NCBI GenBank assembly: GCA_963774555.1
Contig: CAVZFL010000002.1
Span: forward strand, 1,061,972-1,125,971
DNA length: 64,000 nt
Reading direction: 5' to 3'
Source of the DNA: VRUE01 sp963774555
Lineage (GTDB): Bacteria > Actinomycetota > Thermoleophilia > Solirubrobacterales > 70-9
A program made the translations under genes and the position numbers. Shown here piece after piece: positions 52,089 through 60,769 of this stretch; the first letter of the stretch is position 1; each line of letters begins with the position of its first letter. The notes beneath the pieces were generated by a model, which was not told where the DNA came from, searched no databases, and was given only the letters and a program-made list of their open reading frames with translations.

Positions 52089-52376
52089 CTAACTGAGCTT
52101 GGCGAGGATGTCCGACTCGCGCAGAACGAGCAGGTCATCACCCTCAACGGTGACCTCGGTGCCGCCGTATTTGGAGTAGAGGACCTCGTCGCCCTCGCTC
52201 ACGTCGATCGGCTGCCGGGTGCCGTCTTCCTTGACGGCGCCATCGCCGACGGCGACGACCTTGCCCTTTTGGGGCTTCTCCTTGGCCGTATCGGGAAGGA
52301 CGATTCCGCTCGCGGTCGTCTCCTCCTCTTCGATCGGCTTGACGATCAGCCGGTCCCCGAGGGGCTTCAGCTTCAT
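52089..52376 (-). CDS. groES: Co-chaperonin GroES
   Basis: ATG 52376 with GGAGG upstream gives MKLKPLGDRLIVKPIEEEET; the mobile loop ETTASGIVLPDTAKEKPQKG and the ending DDLLVLRESDILAKLS are typical. Length is 95 residues. It caps the GroEL ring. It is the first gene of the groESL operon. Confidence 0.98.
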   Translation of the reverse strand: MKLKPLGDRLIVKPIEEEETTASGIVLPDTAKEKPQKGKVVAVGDGAVKEDGTRQPIDVSEGDEVLYSKYGGTEVTVEGDDLLVLRESDILAKLS

Positions 52377-52426
52377 CCGTATACCTCCATCATTGGTCAG
52401 GTGTGGTTCAGAAGTTCGAACTGGGA

Positions 52427-52453
52427 TTGGCACTCTGCAGGTGAGAGTGCCAG
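52427..52453 (-). promoter_or_regulatory. CIRCE operator of groESL
   Basis: TTGGCACTC, nine bases, then GAGTGCCAG form the CIRCE inverted repeat, 51 bases upstream of the groES start. It is the binding site of the heat-shock repressor HrcA, which is not encoded in this window. Confidence 0.92.
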
Positions 52454-52471
52454 CGCTTGAAAGATAGCGGC

Positions 52472-52945
52472 TCAGCCGTTTGCGAGCAGACGGCAGCCCA
52501 GAAGTCGGGCTATCCCCTCGCCGCCGCGCTTCATCACCCAGTCGTGGTTCCACTCGAAGGCGGGGCGGGCGAGCGGCGCCAGGAGGTTCATCCAGGCCTT
52601 CGACGTCGCCACGTTCCACTCGTAGAGGACCGCGGTGACGCCGTCCTGCTCGTAGAGACGCCAGCGGCCGACGCCGCTGAGCTCGCCGACGGCATCGGCT
52701 TCGAGGATGTGCGGGCGCTCGATCCGCGTCGTCGTCACCTCGAACTCGACCCGGTAGGGCAGCAGGCTCTTCCAGACCATGCGGGCGACGGTGCCGACGC
52801 CACCGTCCTCCCCGGGCCGGATCTCCGTCGCCTCCTCGACCCCGCGCCACCACTGCGGCCAGCTGGCCTGATCGTAGATCGCCTCCCAGACCGGCTCGCG
52901 CGGGGACTCCAGCAACCAGGTCGTGAGGAAGGAGTAGTCGGCCAC
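52472..52945 (-). CDS. SRPBCC family protein
   Basis: GTG 52945 gives MADYSFLTTWLLESPREPVW; the pattern EAIYDQASWPQWWRGVEEAT, GVGTVARMVWKSLLPYRVEF, RWRLYEQDGVTAVLYEWNV and FEWNHDWVMKRGGEGIARLL is typical of SRPBCC ligand-binding folds that modify or carry hydrophobic compounds. It is intact. It lies directly upstream of the groESL promoter and downstream of an ASCH-like gene on the same strand. Ligand is unknown. Confidence 0.85.
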   Translation of the reverse strand: MADYSFLTTWLLESPREPVWEAIYDQASWPQWWRGVEEATEIRPGEDGGVGTVARMVWKSLLPYRVEFEVTTTRIERPHILEADAVGELSGVGRWRLYEQDGVTAVLYEWNVATSKAWMNLLAPLARPAFEWNHDWVMKRGGEGIARLLGCRLLANG

Positions 52946-52976
52946 CGGTGGGATACGGATCGCGGGCGCCAGGCGA

Positions 52977-53381
52977 TCAGTTGTGGTGCGGGGTCTCCCC
53001 ATTGCCGAAGTGCGCCCCGGGCGGCTCGACGATCTGCGAGAAGCGGATCACGGTGACCGTTTCGTCAGGCGCTACGGGGTGCCCGTAGATCTGTTCGAGG
53101 AACTTGATCTCGTCCTCGAGGCGGCGGAACTCGGGGTTGTCGTGCTCGATGTCGCGCGGCGAGAGCTCGGAGATGCGCTTCACCTCGACGTCGTCGATCA
53201 CCGCCGTGAAGATCTTCTCGCGCGGGCTGTGGCGAAAGCCGACCGTGATCCAGACGACCTGGCCGCGCTCGTACTTGTTGCTCTTGTCGCCAAGCCGGAT
53301 CGTCGCCGTCTTGCGACCGCGCTTGAGCTGGTCGACAAAAACCGGCGAGTAGAAGTTGAGTACGTAGATACCGCCGCGCAT
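52977..53381 (-). CDS. ASCH-like domain protein
   Basis: The 134-residue protein begins MRGGIYVLNFYSPVFVDQLK and reads RGRKTATIRLGDKSNKYERG, QVVWITVGFRHSPREKIFTA, VIDDVEVKRISELSPRDIEH and VTVIRFSQIV. The RKTATIRLGDK segment and the GD/W strand fit the ASCH/PUA-like fold that binds RNA or nucleotides. It is intact and encoded 31 bases upstream of the SRPBCC gene. A role in RNA metabolism is inferred from the fold only. Confidence 0.7.
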   Translation of the reverse strand: MRGGIYVLNFYSPVFVDQLKRGRKTATIRLGDKSNKYERGQVVWITVGFRHSPREKIFTAVIDDVEVKRISELSPRDIEHDNPEFRRLEDEIKFLEQIYGHPVAPDETVTVIRFSQIVEPPGAHFGNGETPHHN

Positions 53382-53487
53382 CGCCGAGCGAGCGTATCTG
53401 ACCGCGCCGCGCGCGGCTGCTACCCAGTTTTGGACCTTTATCCGAACCAGGGGTGTAGGAGCGGGCAAAACGGGTCGATGGAGGGGT

Positions 53488-55374
53488 GTGAGGAATTTCG
53501 CCGTCACTCGCTCCCCCCTGCCGCTTGCCCTGGCTCTCGCTTGCGCCGCGATCCTGCTGCTCGTCGGCTCGGCCAGCGCCGAGGCGGCGAGTTGCGCCGG
53601 CAAGCACGCGACGATCGTCGGCACGCCCGGCAACGACACGATCGTCGGCAAAGGCGCCAGCGACGTGATCTACGGAGGGGGCGGCAACGACCGCATCAGC
53701 GGCGGGTCGAACGGCAACGACACGATCTGCGGCGGGCCCGGCAACGACAAGCTCAATGGCGGCCACGGCTTCGACGCTCTCTACGGCGAAGGCGGCGACG
53801 ACCACCTCTCCGGCGACACCGGCTCCGACCACCTCGACGGCGGCGGCGGCAATGACGAGCTCAGCGGCGCCAAGGGCAAGGACAGCCTCGTCGGTGGCAG
53901 CGGCGACGACAAGCTCCTGGGCCAGAAAGGCCCCGACACGCTGATCGGCGCCGCCGGCGACGACTACATCAACGGCGAAAAGGGCAGTGACAACGAGGAC
54001 GGCGGCGGCGGCAACGACATGCTCTTCGGCGACAAGGGCAACGACGAGATCGAAGGCGGGCCCGGCACCGACCAGATCGAAGGCGGGCCCGGCGACGACC
54101 CCAAGCTCGAAGGCGGTGCCGACAACGACTTCGTCTATGGCGGCGCCGGCAGTGACCACGCCAGCGGCGGTGAAGGTGACGGCGACGTGGTGCGCGGCGA
54201 CAGCGGCGAAGACACGCTGGATGGCGGCCCCGGTAGCCAGGACATCGTCTCCTACGCCAGCGCCACCCGCGGCGCGGTCACCGTCGACCTCGCCAGCGGC
54301 CGCTCGAAAGGAGACGGGCACGACACCCTGCAGGGCTTCGAGGACGTGGTCGGCTCGCCGCAGGGAGACGAAATCGTCGGCGACGTCGAAGTCAACCGGC
54401 TCGACGGCGGCGTCGGCAACGACAACCTCGACGGCATGGGCGGGCCGGACGAAGCCTTCGGCGGCGCCGGCAGCGACGAATGCGACGGCTTCGCCACCGA
54501 GCACTCCTGCGGCGTCGAAGAAAGCCCGCCCGCGAACGGCACCTTCGTGATCCTCAACCAGGGTCTCGACGGCAGCAGCCTGATCGTGCAGGGCGACAGC
54601 AGCCCCAACCACATCGTCCTCTACTTCAACGGCGGCTGGACGGTCACCAACGACGGTCCGATCGTGGCCGGCGAAGGCTGCCAGCTCGACACCGCCAGCC
54701 CGTCCGTCACCTGCCCGACCGCTACCGCGACGGGGCTCGTGGTGATCACCGGCGGCGCCGGCGACGACTCGATCGACATCGGCCAAAGCGTCCCCGCCAG
54801 CGTCAAGGTCCGCGCCAACGGCAACGCCGGCTCCGACACCATCAGCGGCGGCCCCGGCGACGACGTGCTGGAAGCGGGCGAGAACTACAACAGCCCCGAC
54901 AACGGCAACGACACCCTGGTCGGCAACGAGGGCAGCGACGTGCTCTACGCCGATCCCGGTGCCGACACGCTCGCTGGCGGCCACGGCAACGACCTGCTCG
55001 TCTCCTCGGTGGCGGTCTGCCAGGGACACACCTACAGCGGCGGGCCGGGCGAGGACACGGTCTCCTACGGCCGCTCGAATGCGAGCATGCACGTCGAACT
55101 GGGCGGAACCGGGGCCCCTCCCGGCTGCGGCACCCCCGATCACGTCCTCGGCGACAACGAGGACCTCGAGGGCTCCGACGGCCCCGACGTGCTGATCGGC
55201 GACAACAGCGCCAACAGCCTCTTCGGCCACCTCGGCGCCGACACCTTCATCGGCAAGGGCGGCAACGACTCGATCGAAGCGATCGACGGCCAGCACGACA
55301 AATCGATCCAGTGCGGCAGCGGCGACGACAGCGCCAGCCGGGATCCCTCCGATCCCAAACCAATCGACTGCTGA
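53488..55374 (+). CDS. Secreted RTX-type calcium-binding repeat protein
   Basis: GTG 53488 leads into a signal peptide (LPLALALACAAILLLVGSAS, then AEA). The next 350 residues are made of nonapeptide repeats GGxGNDxLx (GGGGNDRISGGSNGNDTICG and many more), which form a calcium-bound beta-roll. A spacer with a beta-rich module (FVILNQGLDGSSLIVQGDSS) separates them from a second repeat block (SGGPGDDVLEAGENYNSPDN). Length is 628 residues. There is no catalytic domain, so it is likely a surface or matrix protein. It is intact. Unlike Gram-negative RTX proteins it uses a Sec signal peptide, not type I secretion. Confidence 0.9.
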   Translation: MRNFAVTRSPLPLALALACAAILLLVGSASAEAASCAGKHATIVGTPGNDTIVGKGASDVIYGGGGNDRISGGSNGNDTICGGPGNDKLNGGHGFDALYGEGGDDHLSGDTGSDHLDGGGGNDELSGAKGKDSLVGGSGDDKLLGQKGPDTLIGAAGDDYINGEKGSDNEDGGGGNDMLFGDKGNDEIEGGPGTDQIEGGPGDDPKLEGGADNDFVYGGAGSDHASGGEGDGDVVRGDSGEDTLDGGPGSQDIVSYASATRGAVTVDLASGRSKGDGHDTLQGFEDVVGSPQGDEIVGDVEVNRLDGGVGNDNLDGMGGPDEAFGGAGSDECDGFATEHSCGVEESPPANGTFVILNQGLDGSSLIVQGDSSPNHIVLYFNGGWTVTNDGPIVAGEGCQLDTASPSVTCPTATATGLVVITGGAGDDSIDIGQSVPASVKVRANGNAGSDTISGGPGDDVLEAGENYNSPDNGNDTLVGNEGSDVLYADPGADTLAGGHGNDLLVSSVAVCQGHTYSGGPGEDTVSYGRSNASMHVELGGTGAPPGCGTPDHVLGDNEDLEGSDGPDVLIGDNSANSLFGHLGADTFIGKGGNDSIEAIDGQHDKSIQCGSGDDSASRDPSDPKPIDC

Positions 55375-55377
55375 GCC

Positions 55378-56079
55378 TCAGAAGATGTAGTTGCTCAGCT
55401 TCTCCGGCGCCAGCACGGTGACCCGGCCGCGCCCGGGCCGGACGATGCCGCCGCGCTCGAGGTCGGCGAGGAAGCGGCTGACGCTCTCGCGCGAGGTACC
55501 GGCGAGCTGGGCCAGGTCGGACTGGTTCATTCGAATCGTCACCTCGCCGCCCTCCCCCTGCCGGGGCGACTCCTCGGCGACGAGCTGGGAGAGGACGCCG
55601 GCGACGCGGCTGGGCACGGTCTGGAAGGACTGGCGCGAGATGCGCTCGTTGGCGGTGCGCAGGCGCCGGACCAGCGCCGCGATCAACTTGACGGTGATCT
55701 CGGGATGGCGGGCCAGAAGCGCCCGCACCTCCCCCGCCGGCAAGGCGAGCAGCTCGCCATCCGTCAGCGCCTCGACGCTGGCCGAGCGCACCTCGCCATC
55801 GAGCATCGCCAGCTCGCCGAAGATGTCGCCGGTCCCCAGCGTCGCCAGCGTGATCGCCCGCCCGTCGGAGTGCTCGCGGGTGACCCGGAAGCTGCCTTCG
55901 CGGACGATGTAGCAGGCGTCGGAATGGTCGCCCTCGTGGAAGACCCGTGTCCCGGCCGGGAAGGAGCGGGCGACGGCGACCCGCGAGAACCGCTCCAACT
56001 CGCCCTCCTCGAGGTCGGAGAAGAGCGGCACGCTGCGCAGCAGCTCGACCGGCCCCAGCCCCTCCTCGCGATCAGCCAT
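55378..56079 (-). CDS. Crp/Fnr family transcriptional regulator
   Basis: The cyclic-nucleotide-like domain is seen in LLRSVPLFSDLEEGELERFS, GTRVFHEGDHSDACYIVREG and GDIFGELAMLDGEVRSASVE (the GELA phosphate-binding cassette). A dimer helix (VKLIAALVRRLRTANERI) leads to the HTH domain MNQSDLAQLAGTSRESVSRF. Length is 233 residues. The Arg of the cassette usual in cAMP binders is replaced by the RSAS sequence with Arg and Ser present, so cAMP binding is plausible. It regulates unknown genes. The stop is three bases from the convergent RTX gene. Confidence 0.93.
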   Translation of the reverse strand: MADREEGLGPVELLRSVPLFSDLEEGELERFSRVAVARSFPAGTRVFHEGDHSDACYIVREGSFRVTREHSDGRAITLATLGTGDIFGELAMLDGEVRSASVEALTDGELLALPAGEVRALLARHPEITVKLIAALVRRLRTANERISRQSFQTVPSRVAGVLSQLVAEESPRQGEGGEVTIRMNQSDLAQLAGTSRESVSRFLADLERGGIVRPGRGRVTVLAPEKLSNYIF

Positions 56080-56190
56080 CGCTTCGATTATCCCAGCCTG
56101 GATCGCGTTTCTTGGTTAAGGGGGGAGAGAATCGTCGGCTCGGGCCTTATAGGGCCATGAACTCAATCGAGCAACTAGTAGATAGATCTG

Positions 56191-56196
56191 TATACT
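56191..56196 (+). promoter_or_regulatory. -10 box TATACT, leaderless promoter of the MazEF-type pair
   Basis: A near-consensus TATACT ends six bases before the ATG at 56203, so transcription would start at the A of the start codon. No ribosome site is present upstream. A -35 box is not obvious. Confidence 0.5.
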
Positions 56197-56202
56197 TTCA
56201 CT

Positions 56203-56442
56203 ATGGCTGTTGTAGAGACGACCACGATCCGCGTCAGGCGAGGTACACAGCGGCGTCTTGCCGACGAGGCCAGAGAGGCGGGAATGAGCGTGATTGAGAT
56301 GGTCGATGCAGCCGTAGACCTGTGGGAAGAGCAACGACTTCTTGACTCGATGGATGAGTCCTATCGGAAGTATGGGGACGAGATTCACGAGGAAATGAAG
56401 GACTGGCTCGGCTTCCCCGACGGGTCGCCCAATGCCGATTAA
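56203..56442 (+). CDS. MazE-like ribbon-helix-helix antitoxin
   Basis: The 79-residue protein starts MAVVETTTIRVRRGTQRRLA, with strand TTIRV and helices DEAREAGMSVIEMVDAAVDL, a ribbon-helix-helix DNA-binding domain. The C-terminal half is acidic (MDESYRKYGDEIHEEMKDWL), as needed to cover a basic toxin. Its end overlaps the toxin gene start by 11 bases. It would repress its own operon and neutralise the MazF-like toxin. Confidence 0.85.
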   Translation: MAVVETTTIRVRRGTQRRLADEAREAGMSVIEMVDAAVDLWEEQRLLDSMDESYRKYGDEIHEEMKDWLGFPDGSPNAD

Positions 56443-56797
56443 GCGCCCAAAGGTCAAACGCGGCGAGGTCTACTTCGGCGACCCCGGCCCAGTAGTCGGC
56501 CACGAGCAGGGGGGGCGGCGCCCTTTCCTCGTCATCTCGATCGACCAGATGAATCGCTCCCCAGCAAACATGGCGATCACCGTGCCGCTGACAACGAGCG
56601 ATCGCCAGAACAAGCTGCACGTCAGGGTGGAGCCGCCCGAAGGAGGGCTGGAGAAGGTCAGCTTCGCGATGCCGGAGATGGTGCGCTCGGTTTCAGCGAT
56701 ACGGCTGCAGCACCGACTTGGTCGAGCCTCCATGGATACGGTCGAAACCGTGGCCAATCGGATCGGTCTGCTCGCCGGACTCGGTCGCGCGCGTTGA
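56432..56797 (+). CDS. MazF/PemK-like mRNA endonuclease toxin
   Basis: MPIKRPKVKRGEVYFGDPGP, then VVGHEQGGRRPFLVISIDQM carries the GxEQxGxRP/PFLVIS motif of MazF; NMAITVPLTTSDRQNKLHVR and MPEMVRSVSAIRLQHRLGRA complete the SH3-like barrel. Length is 121 residues. The family cleaves single-stranded RNA at short sequences. It is intact and coupled to the antitoxin gene. Confidence 0.92.
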   Translation: MPIKRPKVKRGEVYFGDPGPVVGHEQGGRRPFLVISIDQMNRSPANMAITVPLTTSDRQNKLHVRVEPPEGGLEKVSFAMPEMVRSVSAIRLQHRLGRASMDTVETVANRIGLLAGLGRAR

Positions 56798-56813
56798 CCA
56801 AAAGGGACGGCGC

Positions 56814-59800
56814 TCAGCGGGCGGCAAGCGTCAATTTGCGCGGGCCGCGGCTGAAGCCGGCCTCGAGCAGGATGTCCTCCTGGCCGGAGCCGATCACGGG
56901 CTCGCCGTCGAGTTTCTCCAGGGCGAGCTTGGGCAGGCGGCCGGCGGCAACGGCCTCGGCGAGGGCGGCGATTGCGGCGGCGAGATCCCCGTCGCTCAGC
57001 TCGACCAGGCGGAGGATGCCGCGGCCGCCGCGCTCGACGTAGATCACGGGGGCGCCGTCCCGCATCAGGACGTGGGCGCCGGGGGCACGGGCGGGACGGC
57101 GGCCGCTGGCAGGTTTGGGCCAGGGGAGCGAGGCGCCGTAGGGGTTGGCGGGGTCGGTGGCGGCAAGGAGGAGGAAGGAGCCGTTGGCTTCCGGCAGCGA
57201 ACGCAGGCGCTCGACTGCGCCCGGGAGGGCGAACTGGGCGCCGCCGAGACCCTCGACGAAGTAGCCGCGGCGGGCGGTGCCGAGCAGCTCGAGGTTGCCG
57301 AGCTCAGCGTAGAGGGTGGAGAAGCCGCCGGGGATTCCCTCGGCGAGGACCGACTCACGGGTGACGATGCCGTAGCGCTCCAGCATCAGCTCGGCCTGGG
57401 CGCGCAGGCGCGGGCCGGTGGCTGGGGCGTTCTCGAACAGGGGGGCGGTGAGAGACCAGCGGCCCTGTACCGCGGCGCCGCTGGCGCGGCGGCGGGCGAA
57501 GCGGCGGCCGCGCTGCTCCGGCGGCGGGACGGCGCGGACGCGCGGCGAGCGCAGCGGCGAGAAGGCGTCATTCGTGACCTCCCCCGCCCAGGCCAGGTCC
57601 CACAGCGCCGTGTGGAGATCCTCGGGTGGGTGGTCGAGGTCGGCTAGCAGGTCGAGCCAGAAGTCAGGGCCGGCGGCGAGGCGCTCGCGGATCGCGTCGT
57701 GGACCTCCCCCTCGGGGCTCTCCAACTTGACGTTGGCCGGCGGCGGGCCGGCGAGGCGGACGTCATCGCGGAAGTAGAGGGCGACACGACCGTCGCTGCG
57801 CCCGCGGGCACCGGCGCCGATCCAGACCAGCTCGCCGCTGGTGCAGAGTTCGTCCAGCCAGGTGGGCGAGTAGGCGCCGAGACGGCGCGGCAGCACGTCG
57901 CCCTCCCAGACCTTGGGAGTCAGGGTGACGCCCTGCAGCGGCACCAGTGCCTCGCGCAGGCGGTCGGGGCCGGCGCCGGCGGCGCGGTGCGCGTCGACGT
58001 TCTGCCAGCTGGGCAGGAAGCGGGCGAAGCGGTCGCGGTCTGCCGGCTCGACTTCGCGCCGCAGGTGGGCGAGGCTGGCGCGCCGCACCCGGCGCAGGAC
58101 GTCGGCGTCGCACCACTCGCGCTCCGAGCCCCCCGGCAGCAGCTCGCCGCGGATCACCGTCCCGCTGCGCTCCAGCTCGCGCAGGGCCGGGGTCGGGTCG
58201 ACGCCGTAGCGGGCGGCGAGCTGGGCGGTCGGGAAGGGACCGTGGGTGCGGGCGTAGCGGCGCACGACCGCGACCATCGGGTCCGGTTCCTCGGCGAGGA
58301 AGCTCTCCGGCAGCCCGGCCGGCGGCGGCACGCCGAGGGCGTCGCGGTAGATCCCGGCCTGCTCGCCGGCGATGTAGCGCTCCTCGCCGTTGATGCGGAC
58401 GAGGGCGACGCGGCGCTCGTCGACCAGCTTCGCCAGCATCGAGGCGGCCGAGTAGCCCTCGGCGACGCGCTCCTCGCACTCCTCCGCGGTCAGGTCGCCG
58501 ACGTTTCGCAGCACCTGCTGCAGGGCGTCGCGGTCGCCGGCGCGGCCCGCCTCGGTGCGGTGCTGGAGCTGGGCCTCGACCTCCTCCAGCGCTTCGGGAT
58601 CGATCAGCTCGCGTAGCTCCTCCTGGCCGAGCAGCTCGCGGAGGAGATCGCGGTCGAGGGCCAGAGCAGCGGCACGGCGCTCGGCGTTCGGCGTGTCTCC
58701 CTCGTACATGTAGGCGGCGACGTAGTCGAAGAGCAGCGAGGAGGCGAAGGGCGAGGCGGTCGGAGTCTCGACTTCGACCAAGCTGAGCTTGCGCGAGTGC
58801 AGGTCGCGCAGCAACTCGGCCAGCGAGGGCAGGTCGAGCACGTCCTGCAGAACCTCGCGGTAGGTCTCGAGCACGACCGGGAAGCGGGGGAAGTCGCGGG
58901 CGACCTCGAGCAGGCTCTGGGCCTTGAGCCGCTGCTGCCAGAGCGGCGTGCGCTTGCCGGGGTAGGCGCGGGGGATGAGCAGGGAGCGGGCGGCGTTCTC
59001 GCGGAAGTGGGAGCCGAAGAGGGCTGAGCCGGAGAGCTCGCCGACGATCAGGTCCTCGATCTCGTCGGGCTCGATCAGGACGAGATCGCCGGGCGGCGGC
59101 TCGTCGGCATCGGGGAGGTGGATGACGATGCCGTCGTCGGACCAGATCGCGTCGGCCTCGAGGTCGCGCTCGGAGCGGATCTTGGCCGCCAGCGCCAACC
59201 CCCAGGCGGCGTGGACGCGACCGCCGTAGGGGGAGAGGACGCAGAGGCGCCAGTCGCCGATCTCGTCGCGGAAGCGCTCGACCACGATCGTCTCGTCGGA
59301 GGGGACGACGCGGGTCGCGGCCTGCTGCTCGCGCAGGTAGGCGACGAGGTTCTCGGCGGCGCGGCGGTCGAGGTCGTACTCGGCGGCGAGCTCCTTGGGC
59401 TCGCGCGAGACCGCCTCGCGGGCGAAGGCGCCGATCGCCTTGCCGAGCTCGGCCGGGCGGCCGATCCCGTCGCCCTTCCAGAAGGGCACGGCGCCGGGGA
59501 CACCGGGGGCCGGGGTGACGATGACGCGGTCGCGGGTGATCTCCTCGATCCGCCAGGTGGTGGCGCCGAGCAGGAAGGTCTGGCCCGGGCGGGCCTCGTA
59601 GACCATCTCCTCGTCGAGCTCGCCGACGCGGCGGCCGTCGGGAAGGTGGACGCCGTAGAGACCGCGGTCGGGGATCGTGCCGGCGTTGGTGACGACCAGC
59701 GAGCGGGCGCCTTTGCGGCCGTGCATGGTGCCTTTGGCGCGGTCCCAGACGATCCGCGGGCGCAGCTCGGCGAAGCGGTCCGACGGGTAGCGCCCGTCGA

Positions 59801-60017
59801 GCATGTCGAGCACGTTCTCGAGCTGCTCGCGGGAGAGCTCGCCGAAGGGCTCGGAGGAGGTGACGAGCCGCTCGACCTCGTCGATCTCCCACTCGTCCAG
59901 AGCGGCCATTGCGACCAGCTGCTGGGCGAGCACGTCGAGTGGGTTCTGCGGGATCACCGTCTCCTCGATCGCCCCTTCGCGCATGCGCTTGGCGACAACC
60001 GCGCACTCCAAGATCAC
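56814..60017 (-). CDS. lhr: Lhr-type ATP-dependent helicase, C-terminal 1067 residues, 5' part cut off
   Basis: The visible protein starts inside the helicase: LECAVVAKRMREGAIEETVI, then PQNPLDVLAQQLVAMAALDE is the segment after motif VI in Lhr proteins. It is followed by the Lhr-specific winged helix, beta-barrel and C-terminal core (SRSLLVTNAGTIPDRGLYGV-type region, RFPVVLETYREVLQDVLDLP, VYERGGRGILRLVELSDGDL). About 430 N-terminal residues with the P-loop, DEVH and motifs III-VI are missing. The break at about 60,010 coincides with the start of an unrelated truncated gene. Lhr unwinds RNA:DNA or DNA duplexes in repair. Confidence 0.93.
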   Translation of the reverse strand: MILECAVVAKRMREGAIEETVIPQNPLDVLAQQLVAMAALDEWEIDEVERLVTSSEPFGELSREQLENVLDMLDGRYPSDRFAELRPRIVWDRAKGTMHGRKGARSLVVTNAGTIPDRGLYGVHLPDGRRVGELDEEMVYEARPGQTFLLGATTWRIEEITRDRVIVTPAPGVPGAVPFWKGDGIGRPAELGKAIGAFAREAVSREPKELAAEYDLDRRAAENLVAYLREQQAATRVVPSDETIVVERFRDEIGDWRLCVLSPYGGRVHAAWGLALAAKIRSERDLEADAIWSDDGIVIHLPDADEPPPGDLVLIEPDEIEDLIVGELSGSALFGSHFRENAARSLLIPRAYPGKRTPLWQQRLKAQSLLEVARDFPRFPVVLETYREVLQDVLDLPSLAELLRDLHSRKLSLVEVETPTASPFASSLLFDYVAAYMYEGDTPNAERRAAALALDRDLLRELLGQEELRELIDPEALEEVEAQLQHRTEAGRAGDRDALQQVLRNVGDLTAEECEERVAEGYSAASMLAKLVDERRVALVRINGEERYIAGEQAGIYRDALGVPPPAGLPESFLAEEPDPMVAVVRRYARTHGPFPTAQLAARYGVDPTPALRELERSGTVIRGELLPGGSEREWCDADVLRRVRRASLAHLRREVEPADRDRFARFLPSWQNVDAHRAAGAGPDRLREALVPLQGVTLTPKVWEGDVLPRRLGAYSPTWLDELCTSGELVWIGAGARGRSDGRVALYFRDDVRLAGPPPANVKLESPEGEVHDAIRERLAAGPDFWLDLLADLDHPPEDLHTALWDLAWAGEVTNDAFSPLRSPRVRAVPPPEQRGRRFARRRASGAAVQGRWSLTAPLFENAPATGPRLRAQAELMLERYGIVTRESVLAEGIPGGFSTLYAELGNLELLGTARRGYFVEGLGGAQFALPGAVERLRSLPEANGSFLLLAATDPANPYGASLPWPKPASGRRPARAPGAHVLMRDGAPVIYVERGGRGILRLVELSDGDLAAAIAALAEAVAAGRLPKLALEKLDGEPVIGSGQEDILLEAGFSRGPRKLTLAAR

Positions 60018-60018
60018 G
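60005..60018. other. Chimeric junction
   Basis: Homology to Lhr ends on the left and homology to an aminotransferase begins on the right within about 15 bases. Both genes are cut internally, and the base composition, codon use and gene families change here. No transposon end or repeat is visible. Confidence 0.8.
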
Positions 60019-60769
60019 GCGGTTGGTCGATCGATATGGACGCGCTGGCGTCGGCCATTTCCCCTCGCACCCGCGCGGTGGTGCTGGTCAATCCCAACAA
60101 TCCTACCGGCTCATATATAAAACGGCCGGAGTTGGCGGCGCTGGTCCGGCTGTGTGCCGCCCGCGGCATCGCGTTGATCTCCGACGAGGTCTTCGCCGAT
60201 TACGCTCTCAGCGGCGACGGGGAGCGCGTTTGCACGCTTGCGGGCGCCACGGAGTGCCTGGCATTCTCCATGAGCGGCCTCTCGAAAGTGGCTGGGTTGC
60301 CACAGATGAAGCTGGGGTGGATCGTGGTGGGCGGGCCCGCCGGGTTGACCGGTGAAGCCTGCGAGAAGCTGGAGTGGATCGCCGACACGTACCTCTCCGT
60401 GGGTACGCCTGTCCAGTGCGCGGCGGCGCGCCTGCTGGTGGCCGGAGAGCCGGTGCGGCGGCAGATCCGGGGGCGCACCGCCGCTAACCTTGCGTTTGCG
60501 CGGGAAACGCTGGCCGGTTCGGCGGCGACGGTGCTGGAGGTCGAAGGCGGCTGGTACGTCACGTGCGGGTGCCCCGGATTCGAAGCGAGGAAGAGTGGGT
60601 GATCGAGTTGCTAGCCCGCGAAGGCGTGCTGGTCCAGCCGGGCTTCTTTTACGATTTCGAGGCGGAGGCGTTTCTCGTAGTCAGTTTGTTGACTGACACG
60701 GAAACTTTTCGCGAAGGCCTCGCGCGGCTGGTGTCTAAGCTGCCGACTTCAACATTTCGTCCCAGGTGA
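60013..60769 (+). CDS. PLP-dependent aminotransferase, 5' part missing (class I/II)
   Basis: The fragment begins in the middle of the large domain: GGWSIDMDALASAI, VVLVNPNNPTGSYIK (PNNPTG loop), then ALISDEVFADYALSG (Asp and Tyr binding the cofactor) and MSGLSKVAGLPQMKLGW with the PLP-binding Lys. The small domain continues with WYVTLRVPRIRSEEEW after a break near 60560 and ends SKLPTSTFRPR. About 150 residues of the N-terminus are missing at the junction. It transfers amino groups between amino and keto acids. The family match is of the Acidobacteria type by recollection. Its 3' end overlaps the convergent oxidoreductase gene by 35 bases. Confidence 0.85.

Noticed and set aside
53065..55296. 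A 743-residue open frame on the minus strand opposite the RTX gene
   Set aside because: It is a by-product of high GC third positions and Gly/Asp repeats on the other strand. It has no domain pattern, and the RTX gene has a signal peptide and regular repeats.
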